Assembly: GCA_947561715.1 (NCBI GenBank)
Contig: OX387201.1
Span: forward strand, 8,368,001-8,432,000
From: Ascidia mentula
Lineage: Eukaryota; Chordata; Ascidiacea; Phlebobranchia; Ascidiidae
Direction of reading: 5' to 3'
DNA: 64,000 nt
In this document: positions 21,415 to 32,350 of the stretch, piece by piece
Position numbering within the stretch: position 1 is the stretch's first letter
Layout: each line of letters begins with the position of its first letter
The notes under the pieces: model-generated
What the model saw: the letters and a program-made list of their open reading frames with translations, nothing else
Told to the model about the DNA's origin: nothing
Databases searched by the model: none
Made by a program: the position numbers and the translations under genes

Positions 21415-23978
21415 ATGTCAAATACTGAACAAAACTCTTCACCTGATAGTCCGACTAATAAGGGTGACACCAAAGAAGAACTAGCAAACATAGAGGTTAG
21501 ACTCGATACTCTATTATAAAATTTTCATAGTTTTGGCTGTGCACTTGGTAACAAGACATACATTGTTGTCCATCATACAGAATGTTACACTGCAAGCAAG
21601 CAAGACCATAATTTTACATCCTGGCTCATCTCATTTGCGCATAGGCAGAGCTTCAGATCCAAGACCGGCCATGATACCACATGTGATTGCATGGAAGCGT
21701 AAAAGTAAAGTAATACAACCAAAGCAGAGAATGAAGTTGTTTGGATCTAGAGTTGTAAGTGAACCAAAAAACTCGAAAAAGAAGCTTACAGTGATTATTG
21801 CATTTGATTCCTAGAATATTAAACTGGCAGAGTTGGACAAAATAGATGATGCATTGCGCCAACATTCCAATGCAAGTCTGACAACGTGGAAGACCATTTC
21901 CAAAGAAAATAGCAAAAAAAGGCATGAAGTGTTACAAGAAGGGTGTGGATGGACTTGGACTGACACAGAACTGAAACCTGAGTTTCTAATTGGTGATGAC
22001 GTAAGTACCACACACTAATCTTTTCGAATTTGTTTTTACCATATTGTAATATTTTCAGGCATTGTATATTGATGAAAAAGACAATTATGATCTATTTTGG
22101 CCTATTGTCAATGGCCAACTCAATACATCGTCTAGGTCTTTAACTGCTCTAACTGCAGATCTCCGCGCCCTGTGGTCAAAAGCAATTGAAACATTTCTTG
22201 GTATTACCATGAAAGACATAAAAAATTACAGGTATTTTTCCTGATTTTCTTGCTTTGGAAAAGTAACCAGTCTGTTATTGCAGAGCTGTCCTGTTGATTC
22301 CAGATATATACATTCATGAACACATAAAACATATTGTTGAGCTTCTGTTTAATGAAATTGGTTTTTCTTCTCTGATAGTTCACCAGGTTTATGCAGTAAA
22401 AAAGCACTTGATGTATTTTCACTAATTCAAACCATACTTTACAGGAGTCAGTTTGTGCAACATACGGTTGTGGGATATCAACAGCTTGTGTAGTGGATGT
22501 CGGTCATCAGAAGACTTCACTTTGTTGTGTTGAGGATGGTGTCTCTCACAACAACACTCGGTATGAGCTTGTTCAAATTTTTACCATGAAATATTGTTAC
22601 TGTTTGCCTGACATAGATTGTGCTTGGACATTGGTGGCAGTGATATAACACAAGTTTTTGCCTATCTCTTGCATCGCAATTCATTTCCCTACCGATCCTG
22701 CAATATTGAAGATCGTATGGATGCTCTTCTGATGGAAGAACTCAAGGTATTTCCATTTCCAAATCCAACAATTAAATGCCTTCACAATTACTGATTTGTT
22801 TTGTTTTACAGGAAACGTTTTGTCATGTGGACTTGCACAGGGTAGTTCCTGAACTCCAAGAATTTCATTTAAGACGACCAGGTCAATTGTCATTGATGTA
22901 CCCAATTACACTGGGACATGAAACAGTTCAGGTACATCAAAATTTAGTTTTTTATTTGGGTTTTGTTGACATCATTTTTATTTGAAGGCCCCACTTTCCC
23001 TATTGTACCCAAAACTTTTTGGAAGAGAAGATGAACTGAGCTGTATTCATTTCTTCAAACCTAACCCAGGAAATGCAGAGGATCCTTTTGATGAAACTTA
23101 CTTAATGCAGACTCGAACTAAACAGGAGGAGGTAAAGTTTTCTCGGTGTATCGTTTTGATCTCTTTCACGCATACGTCATGTTGCTGCAATTTATTCTTA
23201 ATCCCTCAAACTTAATTTTGCATCTCAGTATATGTTTGTTTAAGTTGTGCAGAAATAAGTGTGGTGTATGTACAAACACATTCATTCACTTTGGTTGAAA
23301 TAATTGCCATGGTTTGTAACATTAAAATATATTGACTTGGCTCTCATGTTAGGCATGGGCTTCAAAACGGGAAAAAGCTGCCGCAGTCATTTCCAACGAT
23401 AGTATGGAAATACCCAATGATGAAATGGATGATGATCTAAATCAAACTTATCGGTAATGTATCACTGGGAATAATCCAGTACTGCCTGCTTCAATGGAAA
23501 ACCTATTTTTTTCAAGGGATATGGCAGAGAATGCTATTCCGGCTCCAACACAGCTTGTTGGGATAGACCAAGCTGTAGTCTGGAGTATTGAAAACTGTCC
23601 CGCTTCTTATGAAGACGAACTGAAGCGCAGAATGTATAGTTGCATTCTTCTTGTTGGAGGTGGACTAGCTAACTTCTCTGGGGTAGAGAATACCATTAAA
23701 GCAAGGGTGCGCGAATGCATACCAATCTACCCTCAGAGTAATATGAAGAGCCAAGTGGAGGTGTTTTCAAAACTAAAGGTTGGTGCTATTGTTTTTAATG
23801 ATATGTTGGGAAAAATTAGTGCGTTTCTTGTTAGGAACAAGATCCTTCCATGGTGGCATGGAAAGGGGGTTCTGTTTTGTCCTGTCTGGATGGTGCCCAA
23901 GAACTTTGGATTACAAAACAAGATTGGAATATGCATGGCTTGCGGATACTGCGTGAACGTTGTCCTTTCGTTTGGTGA
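21415..23978 (+). CDS. ACTR8: Actin-related protein 8 (INO80 complex), 12 exons, 577 aa
   Basis: Nuclear actin-related protein, a subunit of the INO80 chromatin-remodelling complex that contributes to nucleosome and actin binding. Exons: 21415-21495, 21581-21754, 21815-22000, 22059-22231, 22284-22386, 22445-22560, 22617-22746, 22812-22931, 22988-23131, 23353-23453, 23517-23778, 23835-23978; phases agree. Recognisable blocks: IILHPGSSHLRIGRASD (phosphate-binding loop region), IPHVIAWK, DNYDLFWPI, ESVCATYGCGISTACVVDVG, CVEDGVSHNNTRLCLDIGGS, KRRMYSCILLVGGGL, DPSMVAWKGGSVL and the C-terminal HGLRILRERCPFVW ending. Length is close to vertebrate ACTR8 (about 624 aa), with a shorter N-terminus and acidic insert. 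It is convergent with SPCS1; the two stops are about 203 bp apart. Confidence 0.95.
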
Positions 23979-24181
23979 CAAATGCACAAGACAGCCCATC
24001 ACTACATTAATGCACTATCACAAGGTGCAACCTGCATTTTATACATTGGTGATTTTTTTTATTAAAACAAAGCAACGTTCTGTGTGCTCCAAAAAAAACT
24101 TGCAACAGAAATCATATTGCACCTCTCTCCTGTGATGCCTTGCTCACCACACACAAAAAAATGTAACAGACACCAATGCAG

Positions 24182-24752
24182 TTAGTTGCGCTTTTTCGAT
24201 TGCTTGCTCTTTTGAGTTATTGTTTCTTCTGGTTCAGGTTTTTGCCATGTTATTGGATCCTGTCTATACATGGCCCAAGGTGGCAAAGTTACCTGTAAAT
24301 GTAGCAGTAAGGCATCAACATAAAAGATTTAAAAAAAATTTCTTACCAGTGCAGCTATAAGACATCCAATGAATAGCGTAAGCATTGAGTAGGACAATTG
24401 CTGGGTAACATAACCAACAAAAAAGCCAGTCACCTGAAAAACAGATTAGAAAGTTTATTATTAATGACAGGCTATATCTACTAGTTGGGAATTTGGGATA
24501 AACCCTCTGCAAATGACAATTTTTTCATGCATGTCACTACCTTTAAAACTTAAAGCCAACCAAAATTTGTTATTGCCACTATGTAAACCACTTTACTTAC
24601 CCCAGAAATAACTATAATGACTTGAAATATTTGTTCTGCAAACTTCTGTCCAGAGTAGTCCTAAATTTAAATTTTTATAATTATTTTATCAACATTATAC
24701 TGCAGTAAAACGCGTGCAGACTTACCATATGATAAGGAATGCTGTCGAACAT
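24182..24752 (-). CDS. SPCS1: Signal peptidase complex subunit 1, 4 exons, 94 aa
   Basis: Small ER membrane subunit of the signal peptidase complex. Exons: 24726-24752, 24601-24660, 24347-24433, 24182-24292. The first exon encodes only nine residues, ending at HM; then come DYSGQKFAEQIFQ, matching the conserved DYxGQKLAEQ block, two membrane segments (about 21-40 and 46-62), and LPPWAMYRQDPITWQ followed by a Lys/Ser-rich cytosolic tail. Length is near the human protein (102 aa). The start is the only in-frame Met upstream of the conserved block with a matching donor. Confidence 0.9.
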
Positions 24753-25861
24753 ATTTAATAACTCTGTAAATCCCTATTTACTTTCTTTATGCAAATCTAA
24801 ACGTAAGTTTGGTGAGTTAGGGTTCCTTCACTTATCCCCCTTTTCAAACAAGTCTATTCAAAATTTATAATACAACTATACGCTTAATTGTGGCTGCATA
24901 TCACATGTTTAGGTCACCAAGGCTTGTATTTACGATCTACAACACGTAAGCACCAAAGAACGAGAATACTTGACGAAAAACATGAGCACTGCCGTTAGGG
25001 GCAGCATGGAGTCTTAAATACACATCCCGAGTTCATTTGCCCAAAATAATTAATTTCCCATGACCACTAATTCGTTGGGTTTTGCCAATGGTTTGATCTA
25101 GCTGTTTCCAACCTATTCCAGATCTCGACCCACTTAATCACAATGTTTTCAGGGGACTATTGAGAGATTTTGCAGTAATTGATTTTTTTACATCGCATAG
25201 ATTATCTATTGGAGAAACTCTTCCCACCCCCAGGATTTAACGTTAGCAATAAGACAATAAAACGTGTGTTCACACAAACTGCAACTGATCTATCCAGATA
25301 TGGATATAAACTTCGCAGCCTTCCCGAAAGAAATTTGTAGCCCATCACCATTCACGTTTAATCGACACAATACATAGTTCGTCATAACCGGGTAAATATG
25401 TTGGTAAATATAAGAACGTAATTGTCGATTACAATTTAATGAAAGCAAGGAAGTCAAATGCCTTTGCTCGTTACAAATTGAATATTATTTCTATCAACAA
25501 AATAAGGCGAACAATAACCATGGCGACGGGTGGTTTCCCGATTCCAAAAGAACAGCTAAAAAATTTGTATTCCAAATCTTTTTGAACTGTTCTGGCAAAT
25601 TTGTTTTGACTGTTTGTTATTTTGTGTTAACTTGTGAAAAGTGAGCCATAATTGAAGACGTTAATTTGGCACATTTTTTGTTATCTGTATATACCTCTAA
25701 TAGCCCAATCAGCATTATTTATGAACACAAGAGTCACAAGACTATCCTAAATTGTGTTTGACAGGTTGATATACCAAAGAAGAATCAAGCCTATATTTTT
25801 TATAGATAAGACTGTGTAGACCTTTCAACCTATCAAATATAGTTAGGTTTTTAATGTAAAC
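24753..25861. other. Divergent intergenic region with possible 5' UTR exon and uORF
   Basis: 1.1 kb lies between SPCS1 (minus) and the DUF4709 gene (plus). No conserved coding exon was seen. It contains a 21-codon open frame at 25520-25585 with a strong start context (ACCATGG). An acceptor-like TGTGTTTGACAG at about 25754-25765 may end a 5' UTR intron of the downstream gene. Confidence 0.45.
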
Positions 25862-27448
25862 ATGTCACAGTCTCAATTCCTGCCACCAGGCATTCTTGAG
25901 GACGAAATAATGGAAGAAGACATGCTTGTTCTAGAATTCTTTGGAGATGAATTTGAAAAGTCACTCCGTCCATCCCTAGCTGATAAGCTCCAGGTTGGAT
26001 TTTTAACTTCTGACCAGTTTACTCAAACAAATGACACTGAAATATTGGATATTAAACAAATGACTGAGACAGTGAGACTTTTAGTGGAAGACATGTGCGA
26101 ACTTAAGCGCGATCTTCAGTTCAGCAAACAGGTTCTAAAAGCTTCATTTGAGGCGAAATTACAAAACAGGGCATTTGACCTGTACTCAAAACTCAATGAC
26201 CGACTTAAAGAAATGCAAGACATTCACGAAGAACGTGTTGCTGTGGTAAGAAGGAGTTTCAAGCAACAACTGCAGGATGCCCTGGTGAAAATGGCCAGCC
26301 AGTACAAAAAGTATTATGAGGCTAAATTGGCTGGAAAAATTACAGCAACTGACACTTCATCATCAAGAAAGAAAATTGCAAACCTGGAGGCAGAGTTGAG
26401 CCAAAACCAATCAGTTATGCAAATGATGGAGGTACAAATTGAGCAACTAAAAGCAGAACTTGAAGCAAAACCAGTTCAAACTGAGATTAAAATAGACACT
26501 TCCGAGCTGGATGCAATGCAGGATGAGAACAACACCCTACAAGCAGAAATTAATAAACTGAATGACAAAGTTGATGATTTGTCAACTTCCCTGGAATTTA
26601 GGGAAGATAAAATAAAACAACTTGGCCTTGAGATAATGGAAGGCAAGACAGAACTAGAGAAAGAAAGGGAGGCAACCAAAAGACTTGCCCACCAACTTGA
26701 GGAAATTAAGAAGAAGATGGATAATGACAAAATGAATGCAATGCAAGAACTGGATAAACAAAAAATGGCTTTGGAAAGAGATATGGCTTCCAAGTTGGCT
26801 GACAATGAAGCAGCATCTGCCTCGGCTGCTCGCGAAAGAGCAAAAATAATGGAGGAGCTGGAAGCTGAAATGGAGAAACGCTTGCTAGAAGAGCGGAAAA
26901 AATTTGAGATCAAACTAGCACAAGAGAAGGAGGAGGCACAGCGCAGGACTCGTGCAATCGAAGACTCAAAAACCCTAGAAAAGGTCATTGAGCAGCAAAG
27001 ACGTGAAATACAAGTTCTTAAAATGAGACTTCTCAAGGCACAAAAGCAATGGGAAAAGAAATTTGCCATCCTGAGAGCGAGCTTGCATGCACTGAAGGAT
27101 GAAAGCTACATTCGCTTGCAACTCCAAAAACAAGCAGCAACCCTTAAGTATGCCTCTATTAGCTATGGGCCAGAAGGACCAACTCAGTCACCAACTAACC
27201 AGCATACACCAGTTATTCCTGGGCAAGGAAAAGCCAAATCTCTACTGCCATCAGCAAAGCCATTGCCCAACATAAAGACTGGTTCAAAGGGATTAAAAAC
27301 AAAGAAAACTAACACTATTCCAAGTGGAATTGGCACAGATCCGTTCAGTGCTGATGAGGAAGAACAGGATGAGGAGCCAGAAGAAGGTTTTGTGCCTCTC
27401 CCACCAAAACCCAACGTGGGTGATTATATGCCAGCAGTTGTGTCTTAA
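25862..27448 (+). CDS. Coiled-coil protein with DUF4709-like N-terminus (C10orf67-like), single exon, 528 aa
   Basis: Function unknown; the C10orf67/DUF4709 family is poorly characterised. An N-terminal conserved-looking block, LADKLQVGFLTSDQFTQTN followed by DTEI (about residues 38-62), resembles the DUF4709 signature. Residues about 65-165 are helical (LNDRLKEMQD, RSFKQQLQDALVKMASQYKK). About 170-415 is a long Glu/Lys/Leu-rich coiled coil. The C-terminus is Pro/Lys-rich and ends with an acidic patch (DEEEQDEEPEEG) and PLPPKP. The opposite strand is open for 197 codons, which is only a shadow of the coiled coil. An AATAAA at 27514-27519 follows the stop and lies in the 3' region of the convergent oxidoreductase gene. 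The family call is from a recalled pattern and should be treated as tentative. Confidence 0.7.
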   Translation: MSQSQFLPPGILEDEIMEEDMLVLEFFGDEFEKSLRPSLADKLQVGFLTSDQFTQTNDTEILDIKQMTETVRLLVEDMCELKRDLQFSKQVLKASFEAKLQNRAFDLYSKLNDRLKEMQDIHEERVAVVRRSFKQQLQDALVKMASQYKKYYEAKLAGKITATDTSSSRKKIANLEAELSQNQSVMQMMEVQIEQLKAELEAKPVQTEIKIDTSELDAMQDENNTLQAEINKLNDKVDDLSTSLEFREDKIKQLGLEIMEGKTELEKEREATKRLAHQLEEIKKKMDNDKMNAMQELDKQKMALERDMASKLADNEAASASAARERAKIMEELEAEMEKRLLEERKKFEIKLAQEKEEAQRRTRAIEDSKTLEKVIEQQRREIQVLKMRLLKAQKQWEKKFAILRASLHALKDESYIRLQLQKQAATLKYASISYGPEGPTQSPTNQHTPVIPGQGKAKSLLPSAKPLPNIKTGSKGLKTKKTNTIPSGIGTDPFSADEEEQDEEPEEGFVPLPPKPNVGDYMPAVVS

Positions 27449-27513
27449 TTTACCTACTTTTACAGATTAATTTGTTTAGTAACTAACTACTAGCTCTTTA
27501 TGTGCTGACAAAC

Positions 27514-27519
27514 AATAAA
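27514..27519 (+). terminator. Poly(A) signal AATAAA of the coiled-coil gene
   Basis: Canonical AATAAA 66 bases after the stop. A minus-strand AATAAA (27543-27548) for the convergent gene lies just beyond it, so the two 3' UTRs probably abut or overlap. Confidence 0.6.
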
Positions 27520-27635
27520 ATACATACACCATTAGGAGCAGAGTTTATTAAGATTAGTGAACTATGTGGAAAGTATTGCAAAAAGTACATCTGTGCAAGC
27601 TTCACTAGGTATTTGGTTACTGCAAACTTAACAAG

Positions 27636-29822
27636 TTACTGGCCTAAAATTGGATCATTTGCCATTTTTCCAAACACAACATTTTTATGTTGCTCTACAT
27701 TAATTATTCTCTTTTCTCTCCATGAATCCTCGGCAGCTTGTGACAGAAAAGTTGCCAGTAGTGTGTCTCTTGCTTTGATGTGCCACTCAGACTTTGTGTC
27801 TACAGGACATTATGATTGTTGGGCAAAGCAAAGAAGAATTAATATAATTTTCATGCAATTACCTTCCATTAGGTCTATGAAATGATTTAGTTCTATGCCA
27901 TAGGCTTCAGCATATCTTTCAGTGAATGAGTAGTAAATGTCATCAGTTCCTTTACCTCCATTAAGAGTAAGGGCAGACTTGCGTGGATTATCACTTTTTA
28001 AGTTTCCATTGCTCCCATACAACTAAAACATGTTTTTTCCAGTCAAAAATGCATAAGTTTGTGTAATAAGATACACATACCTGTACTGTTTGATCATAAC
28101 CAAATTTGCAATTTCTGGAAATATCAATGTGGGCAAGTACACCACTGGGAAATTTCATAACCACGAAGACCGAATCATGGTCATCCAATGCTTTTATTTC
28201 AGGATCATGGCAATGTGCTGCACAAAATATTAAATACTTTTGAATGCTTAAGAAACATCCAATTCAATGCTATGGATTGTTAAATACTTTACATCAACCA
28301 ACTTTACAAATGCAAAAGAAAAATACATATAAACCAGCACTTAAAATGTATATTCCTTGAGGCAAAAATCACACTTGGCAAAACTTTTTATATTCTCAAA
28401 TATCTATATAAATTTTCTTGTGCCTTAAGTCACAACCACCCTTTAAAGAAATTGTCTCTGCCACCTTTCTTCTGTGTGGACTGACATGTCCTTCTCTTAA
28501 AAGTTCTTGCAGAAAGCCAAAATATAGAACTTTTGTGGTGATTTTCTTCAAAAAGTGTTGTTATCACTTACCTATGCTATAAATAGTTTCTGGTTCTTCT
28601 CCTGTCATCCAACGAGCCATGTCCATATCATGAACAATGCAGTCATGAAAAACACCACCTAAAAAAACAACGACATTTTTGACAATTAAACGTATTTTAA
28701 AATTATTGTGTTGCTGTTTTTTTTTTGATGTGAAAAAAATGACCTGATATTTCCAGAAAAGCTATTGGCGGTCTTGGTGAGTCTCTGGAACATATTTTTA
28801 TGCTGTGAATAACACCAACATCCTTCTTGCATGAGTGAAGTTCTCGCAGTTGTGGGTCAAATCGCCTGCAAAAGTTTGGCAAAAATATAATTTGCAAGTT
28901 TGTCAAAAATATTTATCATGTCATATACATATATACCTGTTGAATGCACAAAGAAGAGCAAGGTTTTTATCTTTTGCCAGTTTATAGCATTTCATTATTG
29001 TTTCCATGTTAGTAGACAATGGTTTTTCACACAAAACATGTTTTCCTGAAACACATATATACATTGTTAGTAACATCATTAAAAGTTTTAACATAATATT
29101 AATGCTAATGTCATTTTATTCAAAACAATGTAGAAATAAAACAAATATTTCAACAAGCCATGCCAATAAAACAGGCTTCATGGTATCCATGTTGTATAAA
29201 TGTTGGTGTATGGGATTTATGCAACAGAAAGGGTACTGAACAATATACAACAGCAAAAACCTGCATGTAGGGCCATTTTCAAAATAACTTCATGTGTATC
29301 AGTTGGTGTGCATATAATCACTCCGCTTACACTTGAGTAAAAAAAAACAGTTTAGACACAAAATCATTATACAAGTGAAAATTCACCTTTGATCTTCTAT
29401 TGCTGATTGTGCATCATCAAAATCAACAATTTTTGTCTCCTTCAAATCATATTCTTCCAGTATTCTTTGAGCTAGTTCTAGATCTTTCTCAATCACATAC
29501 TTCAGTTTAACTAAAAAAGACAACAGTATTTTAGGTCGTTTGGAAATGACATGACAATACATGTAATGGCACTAGATTTAAGATAAAGGTACTAAAGGCA
29601 TTAATACAAAACATTTAAGAGAGGAAATAAAATTATGTTGAGACAAACATGGCAAGTAATCAATGATAAAATTGTGCTTAAAACAACACAAATATTACAA
29701 AATTTGGCAATAAGTGATTTTTTGATCTACTTACTCCTCAAAGATTTCAATATGTTTTTAATATGGATTTTTCCCATCCTACCAAGACCACACAAAACAA
29801 CATCAAATTTTTGCCTAGGCAT
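27636..29822 (-). CDS. Gfo/Idh/MocA-family NAD(P)-dependent oxidoreductase, 9 exons, 353 aa
   Basis: Probable cytosolic sugar or inositol dehydrogenase-like enzyme; the substrate cannot be read from sequence. Exons: 29735-29822, 29387-29510, 29261-29331, 28937-29045, 28744-28865, 28572-28658, 28081-28217, 27863-28022, 27636-27799; phases agree. The N-terminal Rossmann fold shows CGLGRMGKIH (GxGxxG, residues 12-17) and VSGVIICTPTDTH. The family Glu-Lys-Pro motif occurs in GKHVLCEKPL (about 95-104). The C-terminal catalytic and dimer domain has VFHDCIVHDMDMARWM, FPSGVLAHIDISRN, LYGSNGNL and YGIELNHFIDLME. Overall it resembles bacterial-type inositol 2-dehydrogenase/YrbE-like proteins, but it has ordinary metazoan introns, so no recent transfer is suggested. 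The first exon was placed from the GxGxxG motif and a perfect GTAAGTA donor. Confidence 0.88.
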
Positions 29823-32350
29823 TTCTAATTATAAGTGTTGGAAGTGACCTGCTTTAAAATATTAGCTTTTTAGTTATAAACAAGACCAAAACAGACAAAT
29901 ACCTTCACTGTACTGTTCTAGCTTTATTGCACTTCTATAGGTAATAACAGTCACTTTTGTTGACTGAAGTCTCCGACTCAGACAGTTGAATTTGCACAGC
30001 AAATACTTTCGAAACGTCCCGCCGCATTACAAATTTACAATGCGTACTCTCTTTCAAATATTTTCCTCGGCGCTTAAAAAGGATTTGTCATGAATAGCGG
30101 TGATTACGCAGCAAAAATTTATCCCTATGATCTAATTAATTTTATCTTTTATGCAGTAAACGCAATGCAACCAGGATGCAACACGTATTTCACTGTTGGT
30201 TTACAACAGCGATGATGTGAAAACTACTATTGCGAGACTAACCGCTGAACGAGATGCATCTAAAGGCTATTTCCTGTGTCTACAGGCTTATTAAGCTATT
30301 TTTTCATTATTCTGTAATTAAATAAACTTGCCGTTCAACACTTGTAATGAAGTTTTAAGTGGTTCTGTTTATCTTTATCACATAATCCTTCACTCATAAG
30401 CAGAACAATACAAAGGCCCATACCTATACTCGTTGTAACCCACGTTTTCGATATTAATTTTTTGTCTTTATTTTTCAAAAGAAGATCGAGCAATGTTTTC
30501 ATCGTAACACTAATAGGCCTTCTCCAACAGCACTTCACTAAAACTAACTACATATGTGAACTGTCCAAGTATGAAAAATCGCCGGAAGGCGTTTGTTCGC
30601 GCCATTTTCTCAGTCAATGACAACACAACACTGTGCTGAGGCCAAAACTGACTTTCTTTGAACTGAGCAGTATAGGCTATAACCACATGACACGTAAGTT
30701 ATACCAAATGTAAAGCTGTTGTTACTTCCTTGAAGTCGTTTTTTCTGTTGTTACTTTTGAAGATTACCAAGTTGTACTTTACCCTAAAAACATGATGTTG
30801 CATACCCTATAGTGCGAAGATCTTGTAGAGTATGGAGTATAACTTAAATATGTCCAGACAACAATTTAATTCCACGCGTACGCAGCATCTTACCCACGTG
30901 TCATACAAACTAGTTTTAAATAGCGAGACAGCCTTATTATCATCCTTTACCACATGTAGGATAGCAAAAAAATAACATTCATATATATAACACCACAACA
31001 TATGCGCCAGGACAGGGTCGTTGGGTTACGTTGTTCCGTTACGGTCTCTCGCTTCTGGCTTTTCCCCGGGGCTTTATAAACAGAAAACGTACATGTATCG
31101 TATTTAGGCATAGCGGCATAGGCTAATTGTTGCATATACAGTCCTAAAATGACAACACATATTACACAAGAATAAAACCACAACATTAAACCAACAGGCT
31201 ACAACATCCAACCACTGCACAACCATTCCCATAGCTATAAGGTTAACCTCCAGGTTCAGACTGCTATTTCCCTTCTTTTGAAACGGTTATACCATGCAAT
31301 TATAGCATAACCTACGTTGCTATTATTCAGTCAAACATAGGGGAATAAGACAGCCCATACATGTGTCCGTTCTCCGACCTTTCCCTCGTACTAATGTTGG
31401 CTACTTTAACCCTAACCCCAAATGACTTTTTTGATTAACGACGCCAACTTGAAGAGGTTCCAAGGTCCATGATGTCTTAGCAAGCAAACATGACGTAGCT
31501 TTTGATGAAATGGTTGGGTTTCCAGGGAATTCGGAGGTTTCTCTACAGGAGTAAATTTGTTTCTTCAGCACAAACTTTGTGCAAATGTTGAACGAACGTA
31601 AATTTGAAGAACAGATGGTTTTGTTGTTGTTGAAATAAATTGATAGTGATTTGTGTATTTCAAGTTTCAACAACTCTTCGGAAATGTAGTACGTCATTGA
31701 CATGTGCGTACTAGTCCATGTGGTACCTTATGTAACAATTGGTGGTTCAAAGTCCTCTACACAGACGTGTAATAACGCATATGACGTATATTTTCTTCAA
31801 CTAACAACAAAGTCCACATGTGAATGACTCTGCGAAACGTACGTTGTTCAAAAATGCCACGTAATACCATTGGTAATCTTACTTACCAAGCCGACAGGAA
31901 AATAATCTAAAAATGAGACATCTTGACTATGACCATCTGCGCCAAAAAGGTTTATTTTCGTACATGTCAAAGTTGGGTAAACTACAATGTGTGTAACTAA
32001 GCCTATCCCAGGCTTCTATGAAAATTTTGCGCAAAAATCTTTCTGTGAAACACACATTTGCATTACGCCTTTATTATGAAACCAAACGGTACAAGGAAAA
32101 ACACAACTGTGTGTACAGTACGCGTTTCGCAACGAGCGCAAAAATAATGGCGGAAACTCGTTAGAAGTGTTCTTGAATGTCTGCGTGGATTGGATATTCA
32201 AATTTGGGACCTGAAAAGTCTTTCGGATGCATACTTGACTTACCGAAATTTAACTATTGTGCACAAAACCTGTAACGTTTGAAGATGCGAATATTGCAAA
32301 ACTATGCACATAAAAACGAGATGTCCACATAATAAACTACCATATATATG
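29823..32350. other. Intergenic, 2.5 kb
   Basis: No exon of a known family was seen. It contains a CpG-rich patch around 30000-30075 that may be the oxidoreductase promoter. A minus-strand frame at 30335-30538 has a hydrophobic stretch. Minus frames at 30947-31186 and 31401-31703 lack recognisable domains. Confidence 0.45.

Noticed and set aside
23779..24135. 3' part of the long plus-strand frame after ACTR8 exon 11
   Set aside because: It reads through intron 11 and then exon 12 in the wrong frame; the spliced frame gives the conserved ACTR8 C-terminus.
26476..27069. 197-codon minus-strand frame
   Set aside because: Shadow of the Glu/Lys-rich coiled-coil gene on the opposite strand; Ser/Phe/Leu-rich with no domain.
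31405..31420. Telomere-like AACCCTAACCCC
   Set aside because: Fewer than two full repeats; expected by chance in a window this size.
31738..31760. tRNA B-box-like GGTTCAAAGTCC
   Set aside because: No A box or cloverleaf pairing at the right distance.
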